From NCBI RefSeq assembly GCF_014192575.1, contig NZ_JACHYC010000001.1:186001-250000 (forward strand): 64,000 bases of DNA, given 5' to 3'. The position numbers and the translations under genes are program-made. Within the stretch, counting starts at the first letter, position 1; each line of letters starts with the position of its first letter. The DNA comes from Variovorax sp. Sphag1AA. Lineage in GTDB: Bacteria; Pseudomonadota; Gammaproteobacteria; Burkholderiales; Burkholderiaceae_C. Under the pieces are notes generated by a model. It saw only the letters and a program-made list of their open reading frames with translations, did not search any database and was not told where the DNA came from. Shown here piece by piece: positions 25,567 to 33,890 of this stretch.

Positions 25567-25582
25567 CTGCCCGGTTGGGCAG
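25567..25582 (-). terminator. weak hairpin after the small hypothetical gene
   Basis: CTGCCC-GGTT-GGGCAG forms a 6-pair stem in the 103-base gap between the gene ending at 25619 and the HtrA-like unit starting at 25515. There is no T-run, so termination would be weak or factor-dependent. It could equally be a regulatory dyad for the HtrA-like unit. Confidence 0.3.
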
Positions 25583-25618
25583 GGACGCCGTTGGCCAGAC
25601 GCCCAGAACGAACGAAAC

Positions 25619-25939
25619 CTACGCCTCGCCGCGTGACGCAAGCAGTTTCTCTGCGGCCAGCCCGACAAACCGTCGTCCCGGATTCGCTCCGGCAATCCAG
25701 TCCTCGGCAGGGAATAGATCGAACAGTCCGACCTTGATGAGCGTCGGCACGGACAGTTCGAGTTCCTTTTCGACCTCTCCTCGCTCACCGTTGTTGTAAC
25801 GAGCCACGTTGTGGAGCATGGTTGCCACTGTCCCGGTTTGCACCGTCGTTCCGTCCTTGAGCTTGACGGCTGGGAGTTGCTCGCCCTGGGCCAGGATCTT
25901 CTGATTCACCTGGGCTAGTTGGGAAGTGGTGTCGGACAT
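25619..25939 (-). CDS. small conserved-looking hypothetical protein
   Basis: This 106-residue soluble protein starts at ATG 25939 after a GGAG site; an in-frame ATG at 25951 is the alternative. The sequence is hydrophilic (QLAQVNQKILAQGEQLPAVK, later GTVATMLHNVARYNNGERGE) and ends with a mixed alpha-type region, FDLFPAEDWIAGANPGRRFV. I do not recognise its function. There are no membrane segments or cysteine motifs. It stands alone between the HtrA-like unit and the hydrolase/tannase pair. Confidence 0.65.
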   Translation of the reverse strand: MSDTTSQLAQVNQKILAQGEQLPAVKLKDGTTVQTGTVATMLHNVARYNNGERGEVEKELELSVPTLIKVGLFDLFPAEDWIAGANPGRRFVGLAAEKLLASRGEA

Positions 25940-26020
25940 GTTGCGCTCCATGGCGTGGCTTTGAACATCGCCAGAAGCTGGGGACGCCCGGCCGTTCAAC
26001 AAGAAGGCAGCAGCAAGAGC

Positions 26021-26827
26021 TCACACGATGCGCACGCTCAGGTTCGGCAACCCATCGATGTGCATCTCGATCACATCGCCGCGGACCACGGGCCCGACGT
26101 TCTCCGGCGTGCCGGAGTAGATGATGTCCCCGGCGAACAGCTCATTGGCTTCGGAGAGCTTGCTGATCTGCTCGGCCACTGACCAGATCATCTGGTCGAG
26201 ATCGGCGTTCTGCTTGGTCTGGCCGTTCACCTTCAGCCAGATCGCGCCCTTGGTGAAGTGGCCGGTCTGCGCCACGCGATGCACGGCGCCGATCACCGCG
26301 GAGTGATCGAAGCTCTTGCCGATCTCCCAGGGCTTCTTCTCGTCGCCCATCGCGCGCTGCAGGTCGCGCCGGGTCATGTCGAGTCCGAGCGAGTAGCCAT
26401 AGACATGGTCGAGCGCCTGCGCCACCGGAATATTGCGGCCGCCCTTGCCGAGCACGGCGATCAGCTCTGCTTCGTAGTGGTAGTTCTTTGTCAGCGTCGG
26501 ATAGGGGTGGTTGCCCACGGTACTCGCGGGCACGTGCTGGATGGCGTCGGTGGGCTTCTGGAAGAAGAAGGGCGGCTCCCGGTTCGGATCGGACCCCATC
26601 TCGCGCGCATGTGCTGCGTAGTTGCGGCCGATGCAGTAAATACGGCGCACCGGAAAGACTTCATCGCTGCCGACGATGGGTACGGTGACGTCCGCCACCT
26701 GGAAGGGCGTTCGTTGCGTGCCTGCCGATGTCGGCGTGGTGCTGCACGCGGCGAGCGCGGCGGTCGTGAGGCCGGTGGCGATCGCGCCGCGTCGCGTGAG
26801 TCGGGATGTCTTCGAATGAGTTGTCAT
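26021..26827 (-). CDS. fumarylacetoacetate hydrolase-family protein with Tat/lipoprotein signal
   Basis: This 268-residue protein has the FAH C-terminal fold: RIYCIGRNYAAHAREMG, FFFQKPTDAI, the metal-binding NYHYEAELIAVLGKGG and GYSLGLDMTRRDLQ, and IIYSGTPENVGPV. Typical family members are cytosolic. Here the N-terminus carries Arg12-Arg13 (LTRRGAIATGLTTAALAAC) with a lipobox LAAC and Cys28, suggesting export by the Tat route and lipid anchoring. It is 15 bases downstream of the tannase-family gene, in the same direction, so the two probably act together outside the cytoplasm. The substrate is unknown. Confidence 0.85.
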   Translation of the reverse strand: MTTHSKTSRLTRRGAIATGLTTAALAACSTTPTSAGTQRTPFQVADVTVPIVGSDEVFPVRRIYCIGRNYAAHAREMGSDPNREPPFFFQKPTDAIQHVPASTVGNHPYPTLTKNYHYEAELIAVLGKGGRNIPVAQALDHVYGYSLGLDMTRRDLQRAMGDEKKPWEIGKSFDHSAVIGAVHRVAQTGHFTKGAIWLKVNGQTKQNADLDQMIWSVAEQISKLSEANELFAGDIIYSGTPENVGPVVRGDVIEMHIDGLPNLSVRIV

Positions 26828-26842
26828 GTCTCCGTTCAGTTG

Positions 26843-28609
26843 TCACTGGTGGTTGTTGTTGTCGTTCCCGTGTCCGGGGCCGTTGCCATTGTGATCCCCG
26901 TCATCGTCGTTGTCGTCGCGCACTGCCACGCAGACGAAGTTCGCAGCGTCCTCGATGCTGCCGTGTCCTGTGTAGCGTGGCTGGGCGGGGTAGGCGCAGA
27001 TTGGCCGGGTGCGTCCGGGCCACGGGGTGTCGGCAGGTGCGGTGCCGATCAGCGCCGATGGTCCCTGTCCTTTCTCGACCCATTTGACGAGCGCGCTGAA
27101 GGCGTCGAACTGCGACGTCGCGTATCCACCGCCGCAGTGGTTCATGCCCGGCACGACGAAGAGGCGCGCGAACTGCTGCGTGTCGCGCACGCCGCCGGTG
27201 CGGTCGATCAGGTCGCGATACCAGCCGATGTGGTATTTCGACGAGAACACTGGATCGGCCTGCCCGCTGTAGACGATCAGCTTGCTGCCTCCGGCGCGGA
27301 AGCGGCGGTAGTCGGTCGAGCTGGTGCCCATGAAGTCCATCGCCGACTGCGAGTAGATGCCGCTGCGCGCGTAGATCTTCGGCGCGTCCGCGTCCATGTT
27401 GAAACTGAGCAGCCATGGCATGAAGGCGTCGTTGAGCCCCGGCAGACTCGGCGCCGGCCCTGCGGTCGTGATGACCGTGCCCGCGTAACCCGGCCTGCCG
27501 GCGGTCTTCGAATTCGGCGGGGTGGTGAAGACGAACGGCAATGCCGAGCCGCCGAGCGTCGTGTTGAGCGACGTGTTGCCCGGGCCGGGGAAGAGCGGTC
27601 CGATCTTCCAGAGGCGCCAGCCCGGCGCGGCGATGCCCGGATCCCAGAACCAGCCGGCATACAGCGCCCGGCCCTTCGAGTCCCTGGCACCGTCGAACAC
27701 ATTCCTCAACGCGGTGACCTGGCTGGCGGACAGCAGTCCCGAGCCCTGAGGACCAAGCGTGCGTGGATCGAAGCGGCAGGCGTGCGGGTTGGAGATGATG
27801 CCGTCGACGAGGCCGTCCTTCGCATCGCATTCCTTGAGGATCGCATCGCCGATCGCACTTAGCTCCGCTGCGGTGAACGAGGTCGCGAGGTCGGGAAAGC
27901 CGAAGGGCGTGAGCGAACGCGCGGCGCTGGCGAATGCCTGCGTGTCCCACGCTTCGGCGACCGCGGCCTTGGGCAGGTCTATGCCGGGGTTGCCGGCGAT
28001 CACGCCATCGAAGAGGTCGGGATAGCGCTGCGAGAACATGAGGCCCTCGCGGCCGCCTTCCGAGCAGCCTTCGAAGTAGGCGTACCTGATCTTCTGGCGG
28101 TAGTAGGTTCGCGTGATGGCCTTCGCGGCCTGTACGACGCGGGCGGGGCCGTCGTAGCCGTAGTCGAGGCGCGCCTGGGGGTCGAAGCCGAACTCGGCAT
28201 TGCCGGCGACGGCGGAGATGTTGGTCGCGGCGTCGTGCCCACTGTCCGTGGAGACCACGGCGTAGCCTTGATTGATCTGCGCGGCATCGGCACCGCCGAC
28301 GCTGCCGTCAAGCCCGCCGCCGCCCTGGTAGTAGAAGCGTTCGCTCCATGACGTGGGCATGCGCAGATGGAACTTCACCGCGTAGCTCTGCCCGTCGGCC
28401 CCCGTGTGCTGGCCGATGCTGCCGAGCACTTCGCAGTGCTCGGGCAATGTCGCCGTTGCCACGTTGAGGACGGCACTCGTGATGGTCGCGCCCTCGATGG
28501 TCTGGTTGAGCAGGGCGTTGCACGCAATGGGCGTCGCCGCATGGCTGTAGGCCGATGCTCCCAGAAGGAGCAGTGCAAGCGGCGCAGGAAATCGATCCTT
28601 GAGGTTCAT
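26843..28609 (-). CDS. tannase/feruloyl esterase family protein
   Basis: This 588-residue secreted esterase has a signal peptide (LALLLLGASAYSHA) and the tannase-family nucleophile motif GCSEGGREG with Cys182-Ser183. The acid and base regions are VYSGQADPVF and GMNHCGGGY, the latter giving the Cys partner of the CS-D-HC arrangement. It should hydrolyse ester bonds of plant phenolics (galloyl, feruloyl or similar). The C-terminal 23 residues are an odd Asp/Asn/Gly/His-rich tail (DDDGDHNGNGPGHGNDNNNH). It is first in a two-gene unit with the exported FAH-like lipoprotein. Confidence 0.88.
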   Translation of the reverse strand: MNLKDRFPAPLALLLLGASAYSHAATPIACNALLNQTIEGATITSAVLNVATATLPEHCEVLGSIGQHTGADGQSYAVKFHLRMPTSWSERFYYQGGGGLDGSVGGADAAQINQGYAVVSTDSGHDAATNISAVAGNAEFGFDPQARLDYGYDGPARVVQAAKAITRTYYRQKIRYAYFEGCSEGGREGLMFSQRYPDLFDGVIAGNPGIDLPKAAVAEAWDTQAFASAARSLTPFGFPDLATSFTAAELSAIGDAILKECDAKDGLVDGIISNPHACRFDPRTLGPQGSGLLSASQVTALRNVFDGARDSKGRALYAGWFWDPGIAAPGWRLWKIGPLFPGPGNTSLNTTLGGSALPFVFTTPPNSKTAGRPGYAGTVITTAGPAPSLPGLNDAFMPWLLSFNMDADAPKIYARSGIYSQSAMDFMGTSSTDYRRFRAGGSKLIVYSGQADPVFSSKYHIGWYRDLIDRTGGVRDTQQFARLFVVPGMNHCGGGYATSQFDAFSALVKWVEKGQGPSALIGTAPADTPWPGRTRPICAYPAQPRYTGHGSIEDAANFVCVAVRDDNDDDGDHNGNGPGHGNDNNNHQ

Positions 28610-28706
28610 TCCGAGTCTCCTGATTGTTGTACTGGAGGAATGCGCGCAAGGTTCTGTTTTATAACTAGTTGGCCCTGATCCGCAACTGGTACTTCCGATC
28701 TTGTTG

Positions 28707-29771
28707 CTACGCCAGAAGATCGCGACATCCGAGGTCGTCGGCAGCCTGGTGAATGCGCTCGAAGTTGTTCCACCAGATCACCGGCGGGATGCCGATCGCG
28801 TGCTGCCAGATGGGCGTTGCAAGCTGCCAGAGGACCGAGAGCCGGTAGTCGTCACTCAGTGCCTGGCGGTCATAGCCTTGCACTCCTTGTGCGGTCAGCT
28901 CGCGATGAAAGGCGTCGAGCAGGCGTGACTCGAAACGCTGCCGCAGTTCGGGATACCAGTGCATGGCCATCATGTAGGCCAGGTCGTGCGACCCCATGTC
29001 GACGCGCCATGCATCCCAGTCGAAGAGGCGCGCAGTGTTCGTCGAGTTGGCGCGAGGAAGAAAGCAGTTCCAGACATGCGCGTCGCCCTGGATGACGGTC
29101 ATGTTGCGGCGCGTCCTGTAGCGTGCCGCGAGGCGAGGCGCGGCTTCGAGGAAGCGCTCGTGGAGCGCACGTCGTTCGTCGGAAAGGCGGTCGCCCATGT
29201 CGCCTGCGAACCCGGCAAACTGCGCCGCCATATTGCTGAGCACTTCGTCATCGGCACTCCAGTCCCGCCACGTGCCCACCGTGACCCCGAGTCGCGTGTC
29301 GTCCCACCACGCGGCCTGGCATCGCGCGCGTGCGCGGATGATGGCCTCGCACTGTGCGAAGGTGGGTGGCACGGGCCACCGTGTCGCAACGAGATGGGTT
29401 TCCGTCAGGTCTTCGAGCAGCAGATACCAAGTGCCCGTTTCACCATCCCACTGCGCATCGAAGCAGCGAGGGGTGATGCCCGCAGGCATCGCAGGTGCGA
29501 GGTCTCGATAGAAGGCCACTTCGTGTTGACCGCCGAACCACGGTCCATCGGGACGGTCTGCGAGGCCGGCTTTCAGGATGAGCGTGGCGGGGGCGTCTGC
29601 GCCAGCGTCGGCGTAGTTAAGCCGCAAGCGAAAGATGTGCGAAAGCACGGTGGCGAACGATATCTCGACTGCGACGTCAATGACCCGTCCCCTGTCGATC
29701 GCGCCAGACGTGCGCAGCGCGTCGGTGAGGTCCGCAGGCGTGATGGCTTTCGGGAGCGAAGGATTCGTCAT
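28707..29771 (-). CDS. phosphotransferase (aminoglycoside/choline kinase-like fold)
   Basis: This 354-residue cytoplasmic protein has a kinase-like fold of the APH/EcKinase type. The catalytic loop is VIQGDAHVWNCFLP and the metal-binding motif is LFDWDAWRVDMGSHDLAYM. Upstream are a nucleotide-binding LILKAGLADRPDG and YLLLEDLTETH. Related proteins phosphorylate small hydroxylated metabolites, and most have no link to antibiotic resistance. It lies divergent from the AraC gene at 29800 with 28 bases between starts. Confidence 0.8.
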   Translation of the reverse strand: MTNPSLPKAITPADLTDALRTSGAIDRGRVIDVAVEISFATVLSHIFRLRLNYADAGADAPATLILKAGLADRPDGPWFGGQHEVAFYRDLAPAMPAGITPRCFDAQWDGETGTWYLLLEDLTETHLVATRWPVPPTFAQCEAIIRARARCQAAWWDDTRLGVTVGTWRDWSADDEVLSNMAAQFAGFAGDMGDRLSDERRALHERFLEAAPRLAARYRTRRNMTVIQGDAHVWNCFLPRANSTNTARLFDWDAWRVDMGSHDLAYMMAMHWYPELRQRFESRLLDAFHRELTAQGVQGYDRQALSDDYRLSVLWQLATPIWQHAIGIPPVIWWNNFERIHQAADDLGCRDLLA

Positions 29772-29799
29772 GCCGGATTGTGCTTAGCATCGCTTCGAA

Positions 29800-30285
29800 A
29801 TGAACAGTCCCAAAGCCACCCCCGCAAGCCAGGACCCGGCGCTGTTGCGCCGACTGCTTCGCGCCAAGGACCGCATGGATGCCGCATCGCACGAGGAATG
29901 GCCCGTCGGGCGCCTTGCGGAGGTAAGCGGCGTTTCCGAGGCGCACTTCGCGCGTTCGTTCAAGCAGGCTTTCGGTGTCCCGCCGCATCGGTACCTGCTC
30001 ACGCGACGCATCGAGCGAGCGATGGCGCTACTGCGCGATACCGATCAGCCGATCACCGACATCGCGTTCACGACCGGCTGGTCGAGCCTGGGTACTTTCG
30101 GGCGCACGTTCCGCGACATCACCGGCGACAGCCCGAGTGCGGTTCGTGCGCGCGCGAGGGCGGTCACGCACGACCTCGGCCGGGTGCCCGAATGCATCGT
30201 CAATGCCGCGCATCGGCCTGATCTCAAGACCGCAGTTTCGGAGAAGCGGCGGCGATCCCTGGACGGTACAAACGAAACCGTTTAA
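29800..30285 (+). CDS. AraC-family regulator (DNA-binding domain only)
   Basis: This 161-residue protein is an AraC/XylS DNA-binding domain: first helix-turn-helix VGRLAEVSGVSEAHFARSFK, linker FGVPPHRYLLTRRIERAMALL, second helix-turn-helix ITDIAFTTGWSSLGTFGRTFR. There is no N-terminal sensor domain, as in SoxS/MarA-type proteins. It is followed 11 bases later by a VOC protein and is divergent from the phosphotransferase. It probably regulates one or both. Confidence 0.88.
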   Translation: MNSPKATPASQDPALLRRLLRAKDRMDAASHEEWPVGRLAEVSGVSEAHFARSFKQAFGVPPHRYLLTRRIERAMALLRDTDQPITDIAFTTGWSSLGTFGRTFRDITGDSPSAVRARARAVTHDLGRVPECIVNAAHRPDLKTAVSEKRRRSLDGTNETV

Positions 30286-30296
30286 CAGGAGATTTC

Positions 30297-30704
30297 ATGA
30301 CACAAGGTATTGAAGTGGTCGGTCTGTACGTGCGCGATCAGGATGAAGCGCTCGGCTTCTACGTGGAGAAGCTCGGCTTTCGCGTACACACCGACGTGCG
30401 CAACGGCGACTATCGATGGCTCACGGTGCAGCACCCGAACCAGCCATCGTTCCAGCTTGGCCTGAACGTGCCCGGGCCGCCGGTGCTTGATGCCGCGACC
30501 GCGCAGGCCGTGCGCGAGATCGTGGCCAAGGGCGCGATGCCGCCGCTCGTGCTGGCGGTGGACGACTGCCGCGCTGCCTATGACCGCATGGCGGCGAAGG
30601 GCGTGGAGTTCACCCAGGAACCGATGGAGCGCTACGGCACCGTCGACGCCGGCTTTCGTGACCCGTCGGGCAACGGGTGGAAGATGATCCAGCGGCGCGG
30701 TTGA
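30297..30704 (+). CDS. VOC-family (glyoxalase/bleomycin-resistance-like) protein
   Basis: This 135-residue protein has the paired beta-alpha-beta-beta-beta VOC fold, with VVGLYVRDQDEALGFYVEKL at the start and RYGTVDAGFRDPSGNGWKM at the end. Typical metal-binding positions are partly preserved (Glu in ALGFYVEKL, Asp in FRDPSGN). The reaction is not predictable. It lies 11 bases after the AraC gene, after a clear AGGAG ribosome site, so the two are probably cotranscribed. Confidence 0.85.
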   Translation: MTQGIEVVGLYVRDQDEALGFYVEKLGFRVHTDVRNGDYRWLTVQHPNQPSFQLGLNVPGPPVLDAATAQAVREIVAKGAMPPLVLAVDDCRAAYDRMAAKGVEFTQEPMERYGTVDAGFRDPSGNGWKMIQRRG

Positions 30705-30716
30705 TCTACAGGAGCA

Positions 30717-31109
30717 CTACTGCTGGCCACCCTGGAGCATGGCGGCCATCTTCTGATGGACCAGGTTGATCGCCTTCAGCGGGCGGATCATCACCTTGAA
30801 GTCGGTGATCTTGCCTTCGTCGTTCCACTTGATCATGTCGACGCCATTCACTGCAATGCCGTCGATCTGCACCTCGAATTCGAGGACAGCGTCGCGCTCG
30901 CTCTTCAGTTCCCGCACGTAGTGGAACGTCTCGTTGAAGAAGACATGGAACGCCGCAGCGAGATACGCGCGGGTGAGCGCGCGGCCGACCTGCGGCGTAT
31001 GCACGACAGGCGAGTGAAAGACCGCGTCATCCGCAAGAAGGGCGTCGAGCCCCTGGGCATTGCGGTCCTTGAGGAGTTGGTGCCACGCGGCGATCGGATC
31101 GGGAGACAT
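30717..31109 (-). CDS. nuclear transport factor 2/SnoaL-like domain protein
   Basis: This 130-residue protein has the NTF2-like cone fold: ALLADDAVFHSPVVHTPQVGR, then HYVRELKSERDAVLEFEVQ and GVDMIKWNDEGKITDFKVMIRPL. Family members bind or isomerise small hydrophobic ligands and occur in polyketide and steroid metabolism, but many are unassigned. It is downstream of the cupin gene in the same direction, 73 bases apart, and convergent with the VOC gene. Confidence 0.85.
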   Translation of the reverse strand: MSPDPIAAWHQLLKDRNAQGLDALLADDAVFHSPVVHTPQVGRALTRAYLAAAFHVFFNETFHYVRELKSERDAVLEFEVQIDGIAVNGVDMIKWNDEGKITDFKVMIRPLKAINLVHQKMAAMLQGGQQ

Positions 31110-31182
31110 CGTGAGTCACTTTCATGGGGACAGATGGCTCGCGACGGTACCCGATCGCTGCGAAGCGGGCAATCGAGGCGAC

Positions 31183-31560
31183 TCAGCTCCGCCAGGGAAG
31201 GTCCAGCAGCTGGCCGTCCGGCAGGCAGGTGACGACCGGGCTCGCGCCGAAGATGCCCATCGTTTCCATCGGCACCGCGCCGGTGTTGAAGATCTGGTGA
31301 TCGCGCCCGCGCGGCAGGATCAGGGTGCTGCCGGGACCAAAGCGATGCACCTCGCCATCGACATGCAGTTCGCCGAACCCAGCCTGGCAGAGAACGACCT
31401 CGTCGCATTCATGCCGATGCGGCGGCGTGGCGGCGCCGGGTTCGAGGGTCTGGCGCCAGATGGAAATCTGGTCCACGCCCTCGTCATGGCCAGCCCAGGT
31501 GGCATGGGCGATGCCGGGAATGGCCGCGGCGCTCGGGGATGTCTGTTCGATCACATACAT
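31183..31560 (-). CDS. cupin-domain protein
   Basis: This 125-residue single-cupin protein starts at ATG 31560. The cupin motif 1 is TPPHRHECDEVVLCQAGFGE (two His and a Glu as metal ligands) and motif 2 is GPGSTLILPRGRDHQIFNTG. No signal peptide is seen. It is divergent from the LysR gene at 31700 and upstream of the NTF2-like gene, so these two are likely targets of that regulator. The substrate is unknown. Confidence 0.85.
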   Translation of the reverse strand: MYVIEQTSPSAAAIPGIAHATWAGHDEGVDQISIWRQTLEPGAATPPHRHECDEVVLCQAGFGELHVDGEVHRFGPGSTLILPRGRDHQIFNTGAVPMETMGIFGASPVVTCLPDGQLLDLPWRS

Positions 31561-31699
31561 GGTTCGCTCCAGTCGAAAGAGTGGTTGAAGGAATGCCGTA
31601 GCGCCACGGACGACTGAAGTTTGGGCCGCATCCCGATCGAGCGGAAGCAGCGGCGGCGGCCTAACATTGCCGACAGAATGTCCGCAATGGAGAGTCGCA

Positions 31700-32626
31700 A
31701 TGCATGGCTTGCAAGCGCTTCTGGCTTTCTCGGAAACCGCCAAGCGGGGTGGCTTTGCCTCCGCCGCGCGGGAACTCGGCACTTCGTCTTCAGCGCTCGC
31801 CAAGTCGGTGGGTCGACTGGAGGATTCGCTGGGCTTGCGGCTCTTTCATCGCACCACGCGACGCGTGACGCTCACCGTCGATGGCGAACGCCTGTTCAGG
31901 CGTTGCCAGCGCGTGCTGGCCGAACTCGACGAACTGCAATCCGAAGCCTTGGGCGTGCGTTCCGCGCCGAGCGGCACGCTGCGCATCAACATGCCCATCG
32001 TGTTCGGTCGCATGTTCGTGCTGCCGGTGCTTGCGCGGCTTGCGGCGCAGTACCCCGGGCTCGAGATCGACGCACGCTTTTCCGATGCGTACGTGGACCT
32101 GGTCCAGGACGGCATCGACGTCGCCATTCGCGCGGGTGATTTGCAGGATTCGACGCTTGTGGCGCGCCGCTTCGCGAGCCAGCAGCTCGTGCTGGTGGCC
32201 GCGCCTTCCTACCTGCAGGTCAATGGCGAGCCGAAGGCGATCGAGGACCTCAGCGCGCACCGGCACATCCTCTTTCGCATGCCAACGACCGGACGCGACC
32301 GGCCACAGCAGTTCACGGTGAGGCGCAAGACGATTTCGCTCCACCCCGCGCATGGCACCCGCCTGAACGACGGCGAGGCCATGGTGCAGGCGGCGGTCCT
32401 GGGCATGGGGCTCACACAGGTGCCCGACTACATGGCCGTGGCCGACATCGCCGCGGGGCGGCTCGTCGAAGTGATGGCGCAGCATCGACCGCCCGCAATG
32501 CCGATCCACGCCGTGATGCCCGGACATCGCATGGTGCCGCCGCGTGTGCGGGTGCTGATCGATGCGCTCGAGGCGTCGCCGCAAGGGTTTGTCCGGAACG
32601 GTAACAAGATGAAACTAAATTTATGA
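31700..32626 (+). CDS. LysR-family transcriptional regulator
   Basis: This 308-residue protein starts at ATG 31700 after GGAGAG; an in-frame start at 31667 has no ribosome site. The helix-turn-helix is LLAFSETAKRGGFASAAREL, then GTSSSALAKSVGRLEDSLG, and the effector domain runs from about residue 90 (GTLRINMPIVFGRMFVLPVL). It is divergent from the cupin and NTF2-like genes, the probable regulon. Length is normal. The effector is unknown. Confidence 0.93.
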   Translation: MHGLQALLAFSETAKRGGFASAARELGTSSSALAKSVGRLEDSLGLRLFHRTTRRVTLTVDGERLFRRCQRVLAELDELQSEALGVRSAPSGTLRINMPIVFGRMFVLPVLARLAAQYPGLEIDARFSDAYVDLVQDGIDVAIRAGDLQDSTLVARRFASQQLVLVAAPSYLQVNGEPKAIEDLSAHRHILFRMPTTGRDRPQQFTVRRKTISLHPAHGTRLNDGEAMVQAAVLGMGLTQVPDYMAVADIAAGRLVEVMAQHRPPAMPIHAVMPGHRMVPPRVRVLIDALEASPQGFVRNGNKMKLNL

Positions 32627-32657
32627 TCGATATGTAAATACATCGAGGAGAAGAACT

Positions 32658-33281
32658 TTGTCGGTTTTCATTCGTGGCGTGTCCGCATTGCGACGCGTGT
32701 CCCTTGTTGCGTTCGCGGGCGTCACCATCGCGCTCACTGGTTGTGCGACTCACTATGTCGACGGCGCGACCCGCGAAGTCGCAGCCAGCGAATATCACAA
32801 GCCGGCCGCGGCGCAGCCCGTCCAGGTCTTCTTCGAGTTCCAGACCAAGGGCGTGGCGAACACGGCGGCCACCTCGTTGTTGAAGGCGCAGGTGGTGCAG
32901 AAGGTGAAGGACAGCGGCCTGTTCTCGACGGTCGAAGAGACACCGGTGAAAGGAGGCGGACTGCTGAGCGTGAAGCTGAACAACGTGCCGATCGGCGATG
33001 ACGCTTTCAGCAAGGGCTTCGTCACCGGTCTCACGTTCGGGCTGGCGGGTTCACAGGTTTCCGATGGCTATGTCTGCACCGTCACCTACATGGTCGACGG
33101 GCACACGCCGATCACGAAGAGCGCGCGTCACGCGATTCACACGACGATCGGAGCGGCGCCCACGCCGGGAGCCGCCAGGAAGGCGAACTCGGTCAACGAC
33201 GCAGTGACCCAGATGACCAGCCAGGTCCTGAGCACCGCGCTCAATGATCTTTCGCATGATTCCGCCTTCACGGCTCAGTAA
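32658..33281 (+). CDS. lipoprotein of unknown function
   Basis: This 207-residue protein starts at TTG 32658, chosen because GAGGAG lies at 32645-32650. The N-terminus is a lipoprotein signal, VSLVAFAGVTIALTGC, with lipobox LTGC. The mature part has a Gly-rich segment FVTGLTFGLAGSQVSDG and a Thr/Ser-rich C-terminus. I do not recognise the family. It is paired with another lipoprotein gene 12 bases downstream, so the two probably form one envelope complex or pathway. Confidence 0.8.
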   Translation: MSVFIRGVSALRRVSLVAFAGVTIALTGCATHYVDGATREVAASEYHKPAAAQPVQVFFEFQTKGVANTAATSLLKAQVVQKVKDSGLFSTVEETPVKGGGLLSVKLNNVPIGDDAFSKGFVTGLTFGLAGSQVSDGYVCTVTYMVDGHTPITKSARHAIHTTIGAAPTPGAARKANSVNDAVTQMTSQVLSTALNDLSHDSAFTAQ

Positions 33282-33293
33282 GGGGAGGACCGA

Positions 33294-33884
33294 ATGACGA
33301 ATGCAATGAATGTGCTGCGCCGTCTGTCCATCGGCCTGACGTGCCTGGGCGCGGTTCTGCTGGTGGGATGCGCGAACGTGAAACTGGCGGAGCCTACCGC
33401 CGCGGTCGAGAACGTCCAGAAAGCCAAGGCTTCGGGCATCGCGCCGGTGGCGGTCGGCAGCTTCAAGCTGGCGCCGGGCAAGGACCAGTCTCTCGATCAG
33501 GTCGTGACCATCCGCAGCAACAGGTTCTATTCGCCCTACGACAGCTCTTTCTCGAAGTACCTGGGACAGACGTTGAGCGCCGACCTGCGTGCCGCAGGCC
33601 TGCTCTCGGCGGATTCGCGACGCACGATCCAGGGCGAGCTGACGCAGAGCACGGTCGATGCGTCGATCGGGCAGGGCAAGGGCAGCCTGGCCGGGCGCTT
33701 CTCGGTGCTCGATGAAGGCAAGAAGACTTACGACAAGGAGTTGAAGGTCGACGCGAGCTGGGATTCACCCTTTATCGGCGCGGTGGCGATCCCGGCAGCC
33801 GTCAACGAGTACATGGCGCTGTACCACAAGGTGATTGCCCAGTTGCTCGACGACCCGGAGTTCCGAAAGGCCGTCGCGCCCTGA
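33294..33884 (+). CDS. lipoprotein of unknown function
   Basis: This 196-residue protein has a lipoprotein signal, LSIGLTCLGAVLLVGCANVK, with lipobox LVGC. The mature domain (SLDQVVTIRSNRFYSPYD, SFSKYLGQTLSADLRAAGLL, LTQSTVDASIGQGKGSL) recalls small outer-membrane lipoproteins of the YajG/curli-assembly type, but this is only a resemblance. It follows the lipoprotein at 32658 in one unit and is convergent with dmeF, with six bases between stops. Confidence 0.8.
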   Translation: MTNAMNVLRRLSIGLTCLGAVLLVGCANVKLAEPTAAVENVQKAKASGIAPVAVGSFKLAPGKDQSLDQVVTIRSNRFYSPYDSSFSKYLGQTLSADLRAAGLLSADSRRTIQGELTQSTVDASIGQGKGSLAGRFSVLDEGKKTYDKELKVDASWDSPFIGAVAIPAAVNEYMALYHKVIAQLLDDPEFRKAVAP

Positions 33885-33890
33885 TCCTGT

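Noticed and set aside
28707..29771. Reading the phosphotransferase as an aminoglycoside resistance gene
   Set aside because: Only the general kinase fold is shared; no close similarity to a known resistance enzyme can be seen and the context is metabolic/regulatory.
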